Part shown: positions 1-7,994 of the stretch, piece after piece
Layout of the letters: every line of letters starts with the position of its first letter
Numbering within the stretch: position 1 is the stretch's first letter
Assembly (NCBI RefSeq): GCF_030063455.1
Contig: NZ_JASITB010000002.1
Location: forward strand, 434,001-498,000
Length of the DNA stretch: 64,000 bases
From: Cryobacterium sp. PH31-O1
GTDB taxonomy: Bacteria > Actinomycetota > Actinomycetes > Actinomycetales > Microbacteriaceae
Direction of reading: 5' to 3'
The notes under the pieces: generated by a model
The model's input: only the letters and a program-made list of their open reading frames with translations
Told to the model about the DNA's origin: nothing
Databases searched by the model: none
Made by a program: the position numbers and the translations under genes

Positions 1-1055
1 AGCCGGCCGAGCATCCACATGTTCCCGATCGCCATCACCACCGGCACCGCCGGACCATCGTCGGGCAGCTGCGAGATATCAAACGAGGTCAGCTTGCCGC
101 TGAGGTCCACCGTGGAGGAGGTTTCGCCGTCGAGGAGGCCGGCGTATTCGTCGAGCAGCCCGTTAAGCGTCCACTTCACGGAGAGGCCGGCTTTGTGGAG
201 GTCGTCGCGGGCTGTGGCCGACAAGGTGCGGTAGTCGTCATCGTCGACGACGAGGCCGAGGTTTGGCAGTACGTCGGCGAGCACCGGAGCTCGCCCGTGT
301 GCTTGGCCGACGGTGCGGCGGAGGGCCGCGCGGAGGGCTTCTTCTTCCCATTCGCTGAGGGGCTGATCGCCGCGGGCGATGCGGGTGACGATGTTCAGCA
401 GCCGTGTCTGGCCTTTGACGCCGGTGCCGCGGGCAATCATTGGGTCAAGCAGGTTCAGGGTGGTGCCGGTGCCGTCGGTGGTGAACCGGATCGGTTCAAA
501 CCCGTAATGCCGCACCACGTTGGAGTACTCGCCCTCCCCGTTCTGATCCTTCTTGTCAAACACCACCCCACGCCGGCCCTGCAGCAGCAGCGGCCGCACG
601 ACGTAATTGCATTTGGTGTGGGAACTTTTACCGGCGCCGACGTCGCCCATCACGATCACGTTCGGACTCGACACCTCGCGGGGCTCCGAGTTATACGCGG
701 TCACGGGATCGTGGGAGATCGTCGTGCGCGACAGCACGTCCCGCCCGTTCACGACACCGCGGGTACCGGTCGGCGGGCCGATCAGCGCAGTGTTGAGAAT
801 CTCAGCCTGCCGCGTCGTCGTGGGCGCACCGGCCAGCGCAGGCGCATAAAAACCGCGACGAGCGGCCGCAGCCTGGGTGCGCAGCGGCGTGCCCGGCAGC
901 GCCCAGGGCACAATCTCCACCGCGCCCCGGCTACCGGCCGCGTCGGTCCCGCCAGCCTCTGCGGCTGGCACCTCGAGCGGTGGGGCGAAGCGGCGCAGCA
1001 CCGGCAGCGCCCACAATCTCGACCGGGATGAGTTGGTGTCGTTGGGTGTGGTCAT
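1..1055 (-). CDS. VirB4-like conjugation ATPase (partial, 3' end outside window)
   Basis: Probable ATPase that powers substrate transfer and pilus assembly in the ICE's type IV secretion system, acting at the inner face of the membrane. The frame is open from an ATG at 1055 to the window edge (351 codons). It contains a Walker A motif GDVGAGKS near residue 136, a following VVFDKKDQNGEG segment and the long alpha/beta ATPase region typical of VirB4/TraG-like ATPases of actinobacterial ICEs. The ATG overlaps the stop of the SCO6880-family gene (ATGA, 1052-1055), so the two are translationally coupled. Walker B and the C-terminus are not in the window. The family call rests on the motif and on the neighbour order SCO6880 then VirB4, which is common in actinobacterial conjugative elements. 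Confidence 0.8.
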   Translation of the reverse strand, partial: MTTPNDTNSSRSRLWALPVLRRFAPPLEVPAAEAGGTDAAGSRGAVEIVPWALPGTPLRTQAAAARRGFYAPALAGAPTTTRQAEILNTALIGPPTGTRGVVNGRDVLSRTTISHDPVTAYNSEPREVSSPNVIVMGDVGAGKSSHTKCNYVVRPLLLQGRRGVVFDKKDQNGEGEYSNVVRHYGFEPIRFTTDGTGTTLNLLDPMIARGTGVKGQTRLLNIVTRIARGDQPLSEWEEEALRAALRRTVGQAHGRAPVLADVLPNLGLVVDDDDYRTLSATARDDLHKAGLSVKWTLNGLLDEYAGLLDGETSSTVDLSGKLTSFDISQLPDDGPAVPVVMAIGNMWMLGR

Positions 1056-2722
1056 GTGAGGGCCTCCTTGTCGGATTTGCCGGCCAGGCGGCTGTAAACG
1101 CGGGCGGAGAACGACGGCGCGGACGCGACCAAGCCGCGGCCAATCGGCCACGTCGCGCCCGACGCGGCGGCCTGATACGAGTCGAGCCAGTCCAGGCTCT
1201 CAATGCCGAGACCTGTGGAGCAGGTCTCCTCGAGCTGCCTGGACGCCCGTGCCAAATCGTCGCGGGAGCGGACGGATATGGTCACGAACCCGATCCAGAC
1301 GGCGCCGTGGTGCTGCGACCCGGACACGAGGTCCTGCCGCCGCCGGCGGGCGGCCGTCATGTGAACGTCGGTATCGTCCGTGTCGAGCTGCCCGGCCTCC
1401 CTCCGGGAAAGGGCTTCGGCGGTATCGCGGACCAAGTCTTGCCGGGCGGCAACTTTCGCCTCCGACGCCGGCACCAGGTGCAGGTGAAAACTGACCGAGC
1501 GGATGAACTGGATGTCCTTCCCAATCAGCAGATCCAACACCCACAACTGCGTGCGTGCCGCCGTCGCGAGGGCTTCGGCGCGGATCGCGGCCGTGCGATG
1601 CCACCACCGCACCGGCAACCCGGTCAGGGGGTCGATGCTGTCGACGATGTGCGCGGAGAACTCTTCCTCGGCGGGTTCGCCGACCCGGTTCGGGTGCACG
1701 TCAGCGACGAAGTCGATCGGCCGCGACGGGTTCTGCTGATGCCGCACCACCGCCGCCACCTGCCGCGCCGTCAGCACCTCCACCCGGCCAATCTTCGACT
1801 CCGCAAGGCCACGCTGAGTGGACGCGATCTCCTGCCGCATCAACGCCCGCCACCCGTCACGCCCGTCGCCATATTTGCGAGCGGCATCGACGAAGGCGGG
1901 GGTGAGGGGCCAGTTGACGGTAACGAAGTGGCGTTGCACCATCGCATCGTTCCCGGTCAGCCGCAGCACTTCCTCGTAGGAGGCGACGGCGTCGACCGGC
2001 GCGGCCGGGTCGAGGTTGTTCAGCACCCAGAATTCCTGCAACGCCGTATCGGCGGGCAGTACCCGGGTGGTGATCTGCACGTCTTGCACGAGGACGGAGG
2101 GCACGGCGCGGGCGGCGAGGAACGCGCCCCAGCCGTGAGCGGCGCGCGCCATGACGCTGGCCGATTCAATCCCGCGCAGCTGCCCGCTAACGGTGAACGT
2201 CACCGACAGGTAACTCTGCTCACCCACGGGGGCATGCCAGGCAATGCCGGGCTCACCGCGGCCGTATTGCAGCCAGCCGAGCCCGTCCGACCCGTCCGGG
2301 TTTGCCCGCATCGCCACCACCGCCCGGCCCGCCTCCGCAGCCGCCTCCCGGGCCGCGGCGCCCTTCGCGGCGCGAGCGTCGGTGAGGGTTTGCTGGAGTT
2401 GGTCCCACGCCCCGACCTCGTAGGGCACGAACCGGGTCGTGCCATCGTGGCTGCGCTTCTTCCACCGGTCGCGCTTGCGGCGGCGGTCGACAATGGACCC
2501 GCGGTGCGTCTTGGCGGTGACCAGGAACGTCACTGCGCAACTGACCGCCGCCGCAGCGAGGGCGGGCCAACCAATCAGCGGGGTGAACACCATCCCGAAC
2601 ACGAGCGAGCAGGCCAGGAAGATGATCCGGGCGCGTGAATGCGTGCCGCCGAAGAAGGAGCGGTGTCCGCTCTCCCCACCCAGATAGCGGATGACCGTGC
2701 GGTTCCGCAGGTCCGTCATCAT
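1052..2722 (-). CDS. SCO6880-family conjugation protein
   Basis: Protein of 556 residues, likely a membrane-associated component of the ICE secretion machinery. Two hydrophobic segments lie near residues 33-70 (AFVFGMV-like stretch, then an Ala-rich helix). A long soluble domain follows, with the conserved-looking segments RFVPYEVGAWDQL and IARDxxLVRDTAEALSRREA. The family is named after Streptomyces coelicolor SCO6880 and usually lies beside a VirB4-like ATPase, as here. The start ATG at 2722 has a strong ribosome-binding site (GGAGGAG, 7 nt upstream), and it overlaps the stop of the upstream channel gene by ATGA. The biochemical role of the family is not well defined. A PrgI-like envelope subunit or VirB4-docking function is inferred from context. 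Confidence 0.75.
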   Translation of the reverse strand: MMTDLRNRTVIRYLGGESGHRSFFGGTHSRARIIFLACSLVFGMVFTPLIGWPALAAAAVSCAVTFLVTAKTHRGSIVDRRRKRDRWKKRSHDGTTRFVPYEVGAWDQLQQTLTDARAAKGAAAREAAAEAGRAVVAMRANPDGSDGLGWLQYGRGEPGIAWHAPVGEQSYLSVTFTVSGQLRGIESASVMARAAHGWGAFLAARAVPSVLVQDVQITTRVLPADTALQEFWVLNNLDPAAPVDAVASYEEVLRLTGNDAMVQRHFVTVNWPLTPAFVDAARKYGDGRDGWRALMRQEIASTQRGLAESKIGRVEVLTARQVAAVVRHQQNPSRPIDFVADVHPNRVGEPAEEEFSAHIVDSIDPLTGLPVRWWHRTAAIRAEALATAARTQLWVLDLLIGKDIQFIRSVSFHLHLVPASEAKVAARQDLVRDTAEALSRREAGQLDTDDTDVHMTAARRRRQDLVSGSQHHGAVWIGFVTISVRSRDDLARASRQLEETCSTGLGIESLDWLDSYQAAASGATWPIGRGLVASAPSFSARVYSRLAGKSDKEALT

Positions 2723-4173
2723 GGGCGATCTCCTCCCAAAGTCGGCGTGTCATCCATCGACTCCGTCACCTGCTCCCCCGCCGTCTGCGCCAAATCCACG
2801 CCCTTCCCGACAACCTCAACACCCTTGTGCGCGGCGGCGATCCCCGCCGCCGCGATCAGCGTCGGGACGCCGACAACCGCGCCCGCGCCGGTCGCCGACT
2901 CCGCCGTCCCCGCCGCGGCAAGCCCGGTCTCAGCCACCGCCGCGCCTCCACCAGCGGCCGCACCAGCCCCGGCAGCTCCCGCCGTGGCAGTCGCTGCCCG
3001 GCCGGCACCGATCGTCGCCCCGTCACCGGCCGCGCCAGTTCCGGCTGCGGCAGCAGCAGCGCGGTTGCCGATGACCTCCGACAGGCTCCCCGGAGCCGTC
3101 GAGGACTCCGAAACGCGCTCGGTCGTCGAGTCCGTGGACTCTTTGGTGGTTGTTGAACTGGACCGATCCTGGCTGGAGGGTTGGCCGTAGCGTTCGGTGG
3201 CCTCGGTCATGTTCTGCGCGCCAATGTGCTTGCCCACGTCGACGGACGGACCGGTCGTGCCACCGAAGGCCATCGGAATGATCGGCGCGAACTTCATCAG
3301 CAACAAAGGCGAGAGCGCGGCCATCAGCAGACCGATGATGGCCACCATCAGTGACACCATCGATTGCAGACCGAAGTTGTTACCAAACGCGCTGAGCTGG
3401 TTCGCCGTCATCGAAAACGCCAAACCCAGCAGCAGGAACAGCAGCGGGTGTGCGGCGAGAATCCCAATCCACAGCGCGGCGATCTTCAAGCCAAAGGATC
3501 GCTTGTTCTTGTCGATGATCCACACCAGCCCGAGCGGCAGCAGCACCCCGGTGAAGTACAGCGTCACCAGCTGCACCAACAGCATCAGCAGCACCAGGAA
3601 AAGGGCGAAGATCATGCAGACCATCAAGATAACGCCCATGACGATTCCGCCGGTGATTCCGACCGGGTCGGCCTGCTCAATCATGGAGCTGAACTGCCCC
3701 GTGACGGTTGTCGCCGTGCCGGTTAGGCCGGCTGCGACGAAAACGTCCGTCAGGGAGTGGAAGAAGTTGATCAGCATGATCCCGAACATCGGACCGAACA
3801 TGGCCCCGAGCAGAAACGTTCCAAAGTACAGTCCGACGGACTCGACCAGGTCGCGGCCCGCCTGGGCGCCGCGCGCCGTGCGCACGGCCTGCGGGATTAT
3901 TAGCAGCACGGCCACGAAGATCGCCGTGGCGAAGCTGATCTTGTAGGCGTTAATGAACCAATCCGACGTCAAATCCGGCAACGTCGCACTGGTCAGCGCC
4001 GGCATGATGTCGCGGCTCATGCCCGTCGCCGTGTCGCGGAGCATCTTGAAGGAGTTGCCCCACGGGTCCGACCAGTACGACACCACGCCAGTCGCACCAT
4101 TCATAATGTCCCCGATCCCGCCAATCGGGTCCCAGCCGTCGTCGGTCGCGAGCCTGAGTGTGCTCGAAAGCAT
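2719..4173 (-). CDS. TrbL/VirB6-like polytopic membrane protein
   Basis: Predicted inner-membrane channel component of the type IV secretion system, 484 aa. Residues from about 80 to 320 hold six or more hydrophobic helices (for example FATAIFVAVLLIIPQAV and VILMVCMIFALFLVLLMLL), as in TrbL/VirB6 proteins. The C-terminal third changes to a soluble Ser/Thr-rich stretch and then a long Ala/Gly-rich low-complexity region (GAGAAAGGGAAVAETG), ending in a short charged tail. I chose the ATG at 4173 because GGAGGG sits 6 nt upstream and the ATG overlaps the preceding stop (TGATG). An in-frame ATG at 4179 is too close to that site. The low-complexity tail may be a linker or an exported segment. Its role is unknown. 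Confidence 0.7.
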   Translation of the reverse strand: MLSSTLRLATDDGWDPIGGIGDIMNGATGVVSYWSDPWGNSFKMLRDTATGMSRDIMPALTSATLPDLTSDWFINAYKISFATAIFVAVLLIIPQAVRTARGAQAGRDLVESVGLYFGTFLLGAMFGPMFGIMLINFFHSLTDVFVAAGLTGTATTVTGQFSSMIEQADPVGITGGIVMGVILMVCMIFALFLVLLMLLVQLVTLYFTGVLLPLGLVWIIDKNKRSFGLKIAALWIGILAAHPLLFLLLGLAFSMTANQLSAFGNNFGLQSMVSLMVAIIGLLMAALSPLLLMKFAPIIPMAFGGTTGPSVDVGKHIGAQNMTEATERYGQPSSQDRSSSTTTKESTDSTTERVSESSTAPGSLSEVIGNRAAAAAAGTGAAGDGATIGAGRAATATAGAAGAGAAAGGGAAVAETGLAAAGTAESATGAGAVVGVPTLIAAAGIAAAHKGVEVVGKGVDLAQTAGEQVTESMDDTPTLGGDRP

Positions 4174-4868
4174 CAGCATCCCTCCGCAAATGGCCGACCC
4201 ACCGAATACAAGTCTTCGGTCGTGCGCGTCCCGTTCGCATCGGCGATCTTCCATTGCCCGTCTTCCCAGACGGCCACAACCGTAATTGAGGATTTCAGGG
4301 TGGCACTCAGAGCTCCGTTGACTACGAATGCGGTGCCAATGGTGACTTCAACCCGGTCGTTGCTCGCCGATTCAATGACCCAAACGCCGGGGACGGTACT
4401 CATGTAGTACCCCTCTCCAAGCGGGACGATGCCACCCGATAAGTCGGGTTCAGCGGCGAGGTAGCTCACCAAGTCATTGGTGAACGATTCGCGTGCCATT
4501 GCACTATCACCAACGGCGGCAGCATCATCGGCAGCCGGATAGGGGAAGCGTTGGATCCACCGCACGAAAGATGCTGCGAAGTCGACGGCACCGTTGGTCG
4601 TGTGCGGTGCAGCTTGTTGTGCAGCCAAAATCATTGCTGCGTCTCGTGTTTCGCCGCCCAAGCATCCGTTCGGCTCCGCATCGACCGGTGTTGTGCTTGG
4701 CGACGGGAGACTGCTCGCGGTCGGGGTTGTCGGATCAGCCGTGGGTATGGCGGTGCCGGCCTGAATACCGAAGTAGACGGCACCGGCGATGATGAGGGCG
4801 CCGATGAGGATGGCGGCGCCGACGATCCAGGGCCAGGTGCGGCGGGTGGGTGGTGCGGTCGCATGCAC
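4173..4868 (-). CDS. Membrane-anchored conjugation accessory protein (TrbL-neighbour)
   Basis: Protein of 231 aa with a short cytoplasmic N-terminus, one strong membrane helix (WIVGAAILIGALIIAGAVYFG, about residues 14-34), a Pro/Thr/Ser linker and an extracellular domain. That domain holds two Trp-containing strand-rich segments (VWVIESASNDRVEVTIG, VVAVWEDGQWKIADANG), resembling the NTF2/VirB8-like folds of T4SS accessory proteins. This resemblance is judged from pattern only. The GTG at 4868 was chosen because GGAG lies 5 nt upstream, and upstream codons in the frame look non-coding. It is tightly packed in the operon: 8 nt after the pilin-like gene and overlapping the channel gene. A VirB8/TcpC-like role is an inference. 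Confidence 0.6.
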   Translation of the reverse strand: MHATAPPTRRTWPWIVGAAILIGALIIAGAVYFGIQAGTAIPTADPTTPTASSLPSPSTTPVDAEPNGCLGGETRDAAMILAAQQAAPHTTNGAVDFAASFVRWIQRFPYPAADDAAAVGDSAMARESFTNDLVSYLAAEPDLSGGIVPLGEGYYMSTVPGVWVIESASNDRVEVTIGTAFVVNGALSATLKSSITVVAVWEDGQWKIADANGTRTTEDLYSVGRPFAEGC

Positions 4869-4876
4869 GAGAGCTC

Positions 4877-5206
4877 CTATCCGAAGACGGCAAGGATGGC
4901 GCCGACGATCACGGCGAGGGCGGCCAGCACGCCGAGGGAGATACCAGCCCACATGGCCTGATTGCGGGCCGTTTTGTACTCGTTCGGGTTGCCGCCGCTA
5001 GAGGCGCTGGCCATCTTGATGATGCCGATGATCAGGAACACGATCGCCAAGATGATGCCGATCCCCCAGACCCCGGCGAGGAGCTTCTGCCAGAGCAGGG
5101 TGAATTCCGTCCCGAAGATGGTGAAGTCCGGCAGGATGCCGTCCAGTGGATTGTCGATCGTGCGCACGATGGTGCCCACGAGGGTGTGCAGGGATTCAGT
5201 GAGCAT
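4877..5206 (-). CDS. Small two-helix membrane protein, pilin (VirB2/TrbC)-like
   Basis: Protein of 109 aa with an amphipathic N-terminus followed by two hydrophobic helices (WGIGIILAIVFLIIGIIKMA and a C-terminal AGISLGVLAALAVIVGAILAVFG) separated by a short polar loop SSGGNPNEYKTARNQ. Two helices with a small polar loop and a position just upstream of the channel and ATPase genes is the layout of VirB2/TrbC-type pilins, but no signal peptide is obvious. ATG at 5206 is preceded by AAAGG about 9 nt away. It is separated by 19 nt from the ParA-like gene and probably cotranscribed. An integral membrane scaffold protein is the alternative. Confidence 0.55.
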   Translation of the reverse strand: MLTESLHTLVGTIVRTIDNPLDGILPDFTIFGTEFTLLWQKLLAGVWGIGIILAIVFLIIGIIKMASASSGGNPNEYKTARNQAMWAGISLGVLAALAVIVGAILAVFG

Positions 5207-5225
5207 GGCGCTTCGCCTTTCGCGG

Positions 5226-6413
5226 CTATCGAACGGTGGCTTGCAACGTACGCACGACGCCCGCCGCCGCGGCGGCGAACGCCCGTCGCGTCGGCGGGGC
5301 GAGATGGCTGAGGGTGATCTGCCCGCGCTCAGCAATGTGCGGGTCGTAGGGGATGGTGAACACCTGCTCGACGCCGGCGTCGGCAATGATCTGATCTACC
5401 CGGTCAACGACCTGCCGGTTCTCCGGCCGCCCATCGGTCAACCGCAGGATCGTGGCGTGGTCCGCCAGGCGTGCGGCCTTGCCGCCCGCCGAGCGGAGCA
5501 CGTCCAGCAGCGCGACCGCCTCCAGCACCGCGTCTCCGGCGTTGAACACCGGAATCACCAACGCGTCGGCGGTATCGACGGCGCCCTGGAACGCGGACGA
5601 GGAGGGCTGGTTACCGCTGTCCATGACGCGGATTCCGTAGTACTGGTCCACGACCGCCGCGACGGCCGTCACGTCGTCGTGGGTGAGGCGTGGCCGGCGC
5701 CGGACGGTACCGATCACGGACGCGAACGACGTTTGCGGTGCGGTGTAACCGGCGAGCTGCCCAGCACTGCTGATGGTGTCGACGTCGCGGACGAGTTCGC
5801 CCATGCCACGGGACGGGTTCCCCTCCGCCCGGAACGACAGCGCGCCGGGATCGTCGGAGACCTCGAGGATACACACCGACCCGCCGCGGGCGGCGGCGAG
5901 GACTCCGCCGGCGATGATCGCCGACGGCGTCTTGCCGACACCGCCCTTCTGGTTGGCGACCAGCACGCTCACTGCGCGGGTCCAGGTTGCCTGCCGGATC
6001 GTTTCCTCATCGCGGCGCAGCGCTTCGGCCTGCTCGCGCTCGGCCAGCTCCGCTGGACCAGGCGTCATTGACAGCCCCAGGCGGGACAGCATGCCGCGCA
6101 GGCCACGCTGCGCGCCCTGGACTGGCGGGGCGGTGGAGAGCAGTCCGAGGTCGTGGTCGGAGCCGCCGAACGGGTCGGCCAGAGCTGGCTCCGACGGGCT
6201 TGCCGCCATCCGCTGCGGCGTCGCGCTGGACGGTGCACCCGTCTCGTCGACGACCCGGAGCTCTGGGGCCGGCACGGCCGGGCCTTCAGGAGTGGGGGCA
6301 TCCACTTCGATGTAGCCCTGGGCGCGTGAAGCACCGCGAAACACAGTCCTCACGCTTGGGTCGGTGTGCTGGTTCGTGGTCTGTGTCGTTGTTGCCTGAT
6401 TCTGACTGGACAC
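5226..6413 (-). CDS. ParA/MinD-like ATPase of the ICE
   Basis: Protein of 395 aa. The first 150 residues are polar and probably disordered. The C-terminal part is a P-loop ATPase with the deviant Walker A motif of the ParA/MinD class (NQKGGVGKT, near residue 160) and a VMDSGNQPSSS Walker-B-like strand. The fold continues with LVIPVFNAGDAVLEAVALLD, typical of ParA-type proteins. It is the first gene of the leftward transfer operon, so it may position the secretion apparatus or partition the excised circle. No ParB partner is visible. I chose the GTG at 6413 because GGGAG lies 8 nt upstream; the ORF could extend 14 codons further. The aspartate that follows the second P-loop strand in classical ParA is here EVSDDPG. 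Confidence 0.7.
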   Translation of the reverse strand: MSSQNQATTTQTTNQHTDPSVRTVFRGASRAQGYIEVDAPTPEGPAVPAPELRVVDETGAPSSATPQRMAASPSEPALADPFGGSDHDLGLLSTAPPVQGAQRGLRGMLSRLGLSMTPGPAELAEREQAEALRRDEETIRQATWTRAVSVLVANQKGGVGKTPSAIIAGGVLAAARGGSVCILEVSDDPGALSFRAEGNPSRGMGELVRDVDTISSAGQLAGYTAPQTSFASVIGTVRRRPRLTHDDVTAVAAVVDQYYGIRVMDSGNQPSSSAFQGAVDTADALVIPVFNAGDAVLEAVALLDVLRSAGGKAARLADHATILRLTDGRPENRQVVDRVDQIIADAGVEQVFTIPYDPHIAERGQITLSHLAPPTRRAFAAAAAGVVRTLQATVR

Positions 6414-7031
6414 AAGAAAATCTCCCTCTCTAGGACTCGATACGGTGCTCGTCAATCACCACAACGACACAACACGTGGAATCAGTCACGGGGTTGGCCG
6501 GGCGCCGACAGATTGTGGCAACAGCCGGGCCTATTGCTGCCAGAGGGGCTGTCGTATCCGTTCGAGCGGACCGGGTGGGCACCGTCACTTTTCCCTTTCT
6601 GTGCGGCGTCGTTGCCGTCTACGTCGAGAGTAATGCTCACCTCTGACATTGGAGGCGACACACCGCCAAGAAGACACAAAATGCCCTCAAAAAGTCCCGG
6701 CGGCAACAACCAGTCCTGAACTTGGGTAAGCCTCAGGCTGAGTCGGCAGGTAGTGGCCGCAGGACGATGCAAGGACCTGAATGGAAGCGGCTACGCCGCT
6801 GCAACCCCCAAATTTTGAGCCGCATTCGCGGCCTGTCTTTGAAGGGCTTGTTTGACCTTTCCGGCCGGTCATCGTAGCTCGCTTCGCGCCTGCGTTCCCA
6901 GATTCTCAGACGCGGTCGCACGCTCCCTTATTTCGCCTGAGATTCTGGGCACTACAGCTCTCCCGCTCGCTATCGATTTCTCTCGCCGGAAGGCAAACAA
7001 AATATTCGGTCCAGGAGAGGAATCCATCATC
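6414..7031. promoter_or_regulatory. Divergent intergenic region between parA-like and dprA-like genes
   Basis: About 618 bp with no convincing gene. It separates the leftward transfer operon from the rightward dprA-like gene and must hold promoters for both. It contains the first copy of the 147-bp module (listed separately). It also contains the string CCCCAAATTTTGA (about 6807-6819), which recurs at 14109-14121 beside attR. A ribosome-binding site AGGAGAGGA precedes the dprA-like ATG. Confidence 0.5.
6853..6999 (+). repeat. 147-bp leader module, copy A (upstream of dprA-like gene)
   Basis: This stretch is nearly the same, by eye about 88% identical, as the reverse complement of 12097-12243. 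Both copies start TGACCTTTCC and end GCCGGAAGGCA, so CCTTTCCGGC and GCCGGAAGG at the two ends are complementary. Inside, CCCAGATTCTCAG and CTGAGATTCTGGG form a 13-bp inverted repeat with one mismatch around a 27-nt loop. It lies 32 nt upstream of the dprA-like start codon and reads in the same direction as the gene. It may be a structured leader RNA, a promoter/operator array, or both. Confidence 0.8.
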
Positions 7032-7967
7032 ATGACCATCGCTGCGGTTATCGACACCATCAGCACCGACACCACCTTGAACAGCCCCATCAGCCACGAC
7101 ACCATCGCCCGCGCCGCCTGGGCCACCATCGCCAACCCAGGCGATCCCCACGTCGGAGGCGTCATCGCACGATACGGAGCCGAAACAGCCCTCACCGCAC
7201 TCCTCGACCACGCCGAATATACTGCCGCTGGCAGAGACGGGACAGTCGCTCAGCTGCGCTCCACCATCCTGCCTCGCTACTCGGTCGATCGGGTCGTTGA
7301 CGCGATCCGCCGTACCGTCGCCGGTGGGTATGAGCTGCTCACGCCGTCGCACCCGAGTTGGCCGGCTTCTGTCGCCGACCTTGGATCTGCGGCACCGTTT
7401 GCACTGTGGATGCGCGGAGACGCTTCCATCCTGAGCGTGCCGAGTGTCGCGCTGACGGGGACGCGGTTCGCAACGCGGCATGGACGGCACGTGTGCGTGG
7501 ATCTCGCCTCCGGGCTGCTCGTGCACGGTTGGGCGATCGCGTCGACGGCGGCTCGCGGAATCGACACCGCGGCCCTCATGACGGCCCAAGCATTCACCGG
7601 CCGCAACCTGCTCGTCCTGCCTACCGGCCTCGACACAGCTTTCCCGGCTGAGAACTCCGATCTGGTCGACGCGGCCGCGACGCGGGGTGTCGTCGTGAGT
7701 GAGATCGCGCCCGGTAGCGAGCCCTCGGCGTGGAGGTTCCAGCGCGGCGCCCAACTTTTGGCCGCTCTGTCCAGTAAGACCGTCATTGTCGAGGCAGGGT
7801 ATGAGTCCGGTGCGCTGAGCACCGCGGTCACCGCGCTCAAGCTCGGGCGGCCCTGCGGCGCCGTGCCCGGGCGCTCCTCCAGCGCAGCCAATGCGGGCTG
7901 CGCTCGGCTCATCCGCGACTTCGGCGCCAGCCTGATCGCGACCAGCTCCGACATCGTCTATCTCTAA
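7032..7967 (+). CDS. DprA/Smf-like DNA-processing protein encoded by the ICE
   Basis: Protein of 311 aa with a DprA-type Rossmann domain. Recognisable family elements are ALTGTRFAT (the GSR motif region, about residue 137), GIDTAA, the LPTGLDTAFPAENSDL block, a VIVEAGYESGALSTA block and the GRPCGAVPG block. DprA binds single-stranded DNA and in transformable bacteria loads RecA. An ICE copy could protect or process the strand being transferred, which is an inference. It differs from housekeeping DprA: the usual H of GID..AH is an Ala, and the FP.RNR segment reads FQRGAQLLAALS. ATG 7032 follows AGGAGAGGA. The gene converges with the coupling-protein gene (27-bp gap) and shares its upstream module with ssb. 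Confidence 0.75.
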   Translation: MTIAAVIDTISTDTTLNSPISHDTIARAAWATIANPGDPHVGGVIARYGAETALTALLDHAEYTAAGRDGTVAQLRSTILPRYSVDRVVDAIRRTVAGGYELLTPSHPSWPASVADLGSAAPFALWMRGDASILSVPSVALTGTRFATRHGRHVCVDLASGLLVHGWAIASTAARGIDTAALMTAQAFTGRNLLVLPTGLDTAFPAENSDLVDAAATRGVVVSEIAPGSEPSAWRFQRGAQLLAALSSKTVIVEAGYESGALSTAVTALKLGRPCGAVPGRSSSAANAGCARLIRDFGASLIATSSDIVYL

Positions 7968-7994
7968 ACGCCGGTGGAGCGTCGCCCACATCTT

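Noticed and set aside
980..2638. 552-codon rightward open frame
   Set aside because: It lies opposite the SCO6880-family gene, is rich in Arg/Pro/His as antisense frames of high-GC genes are, and has no family pattern.
2842..3090. GC-rich low-complexity segment as a possible repeat element
   Set aside because: It is explained by the Ala/Gly-rich C-terminal tail of the channel protein.
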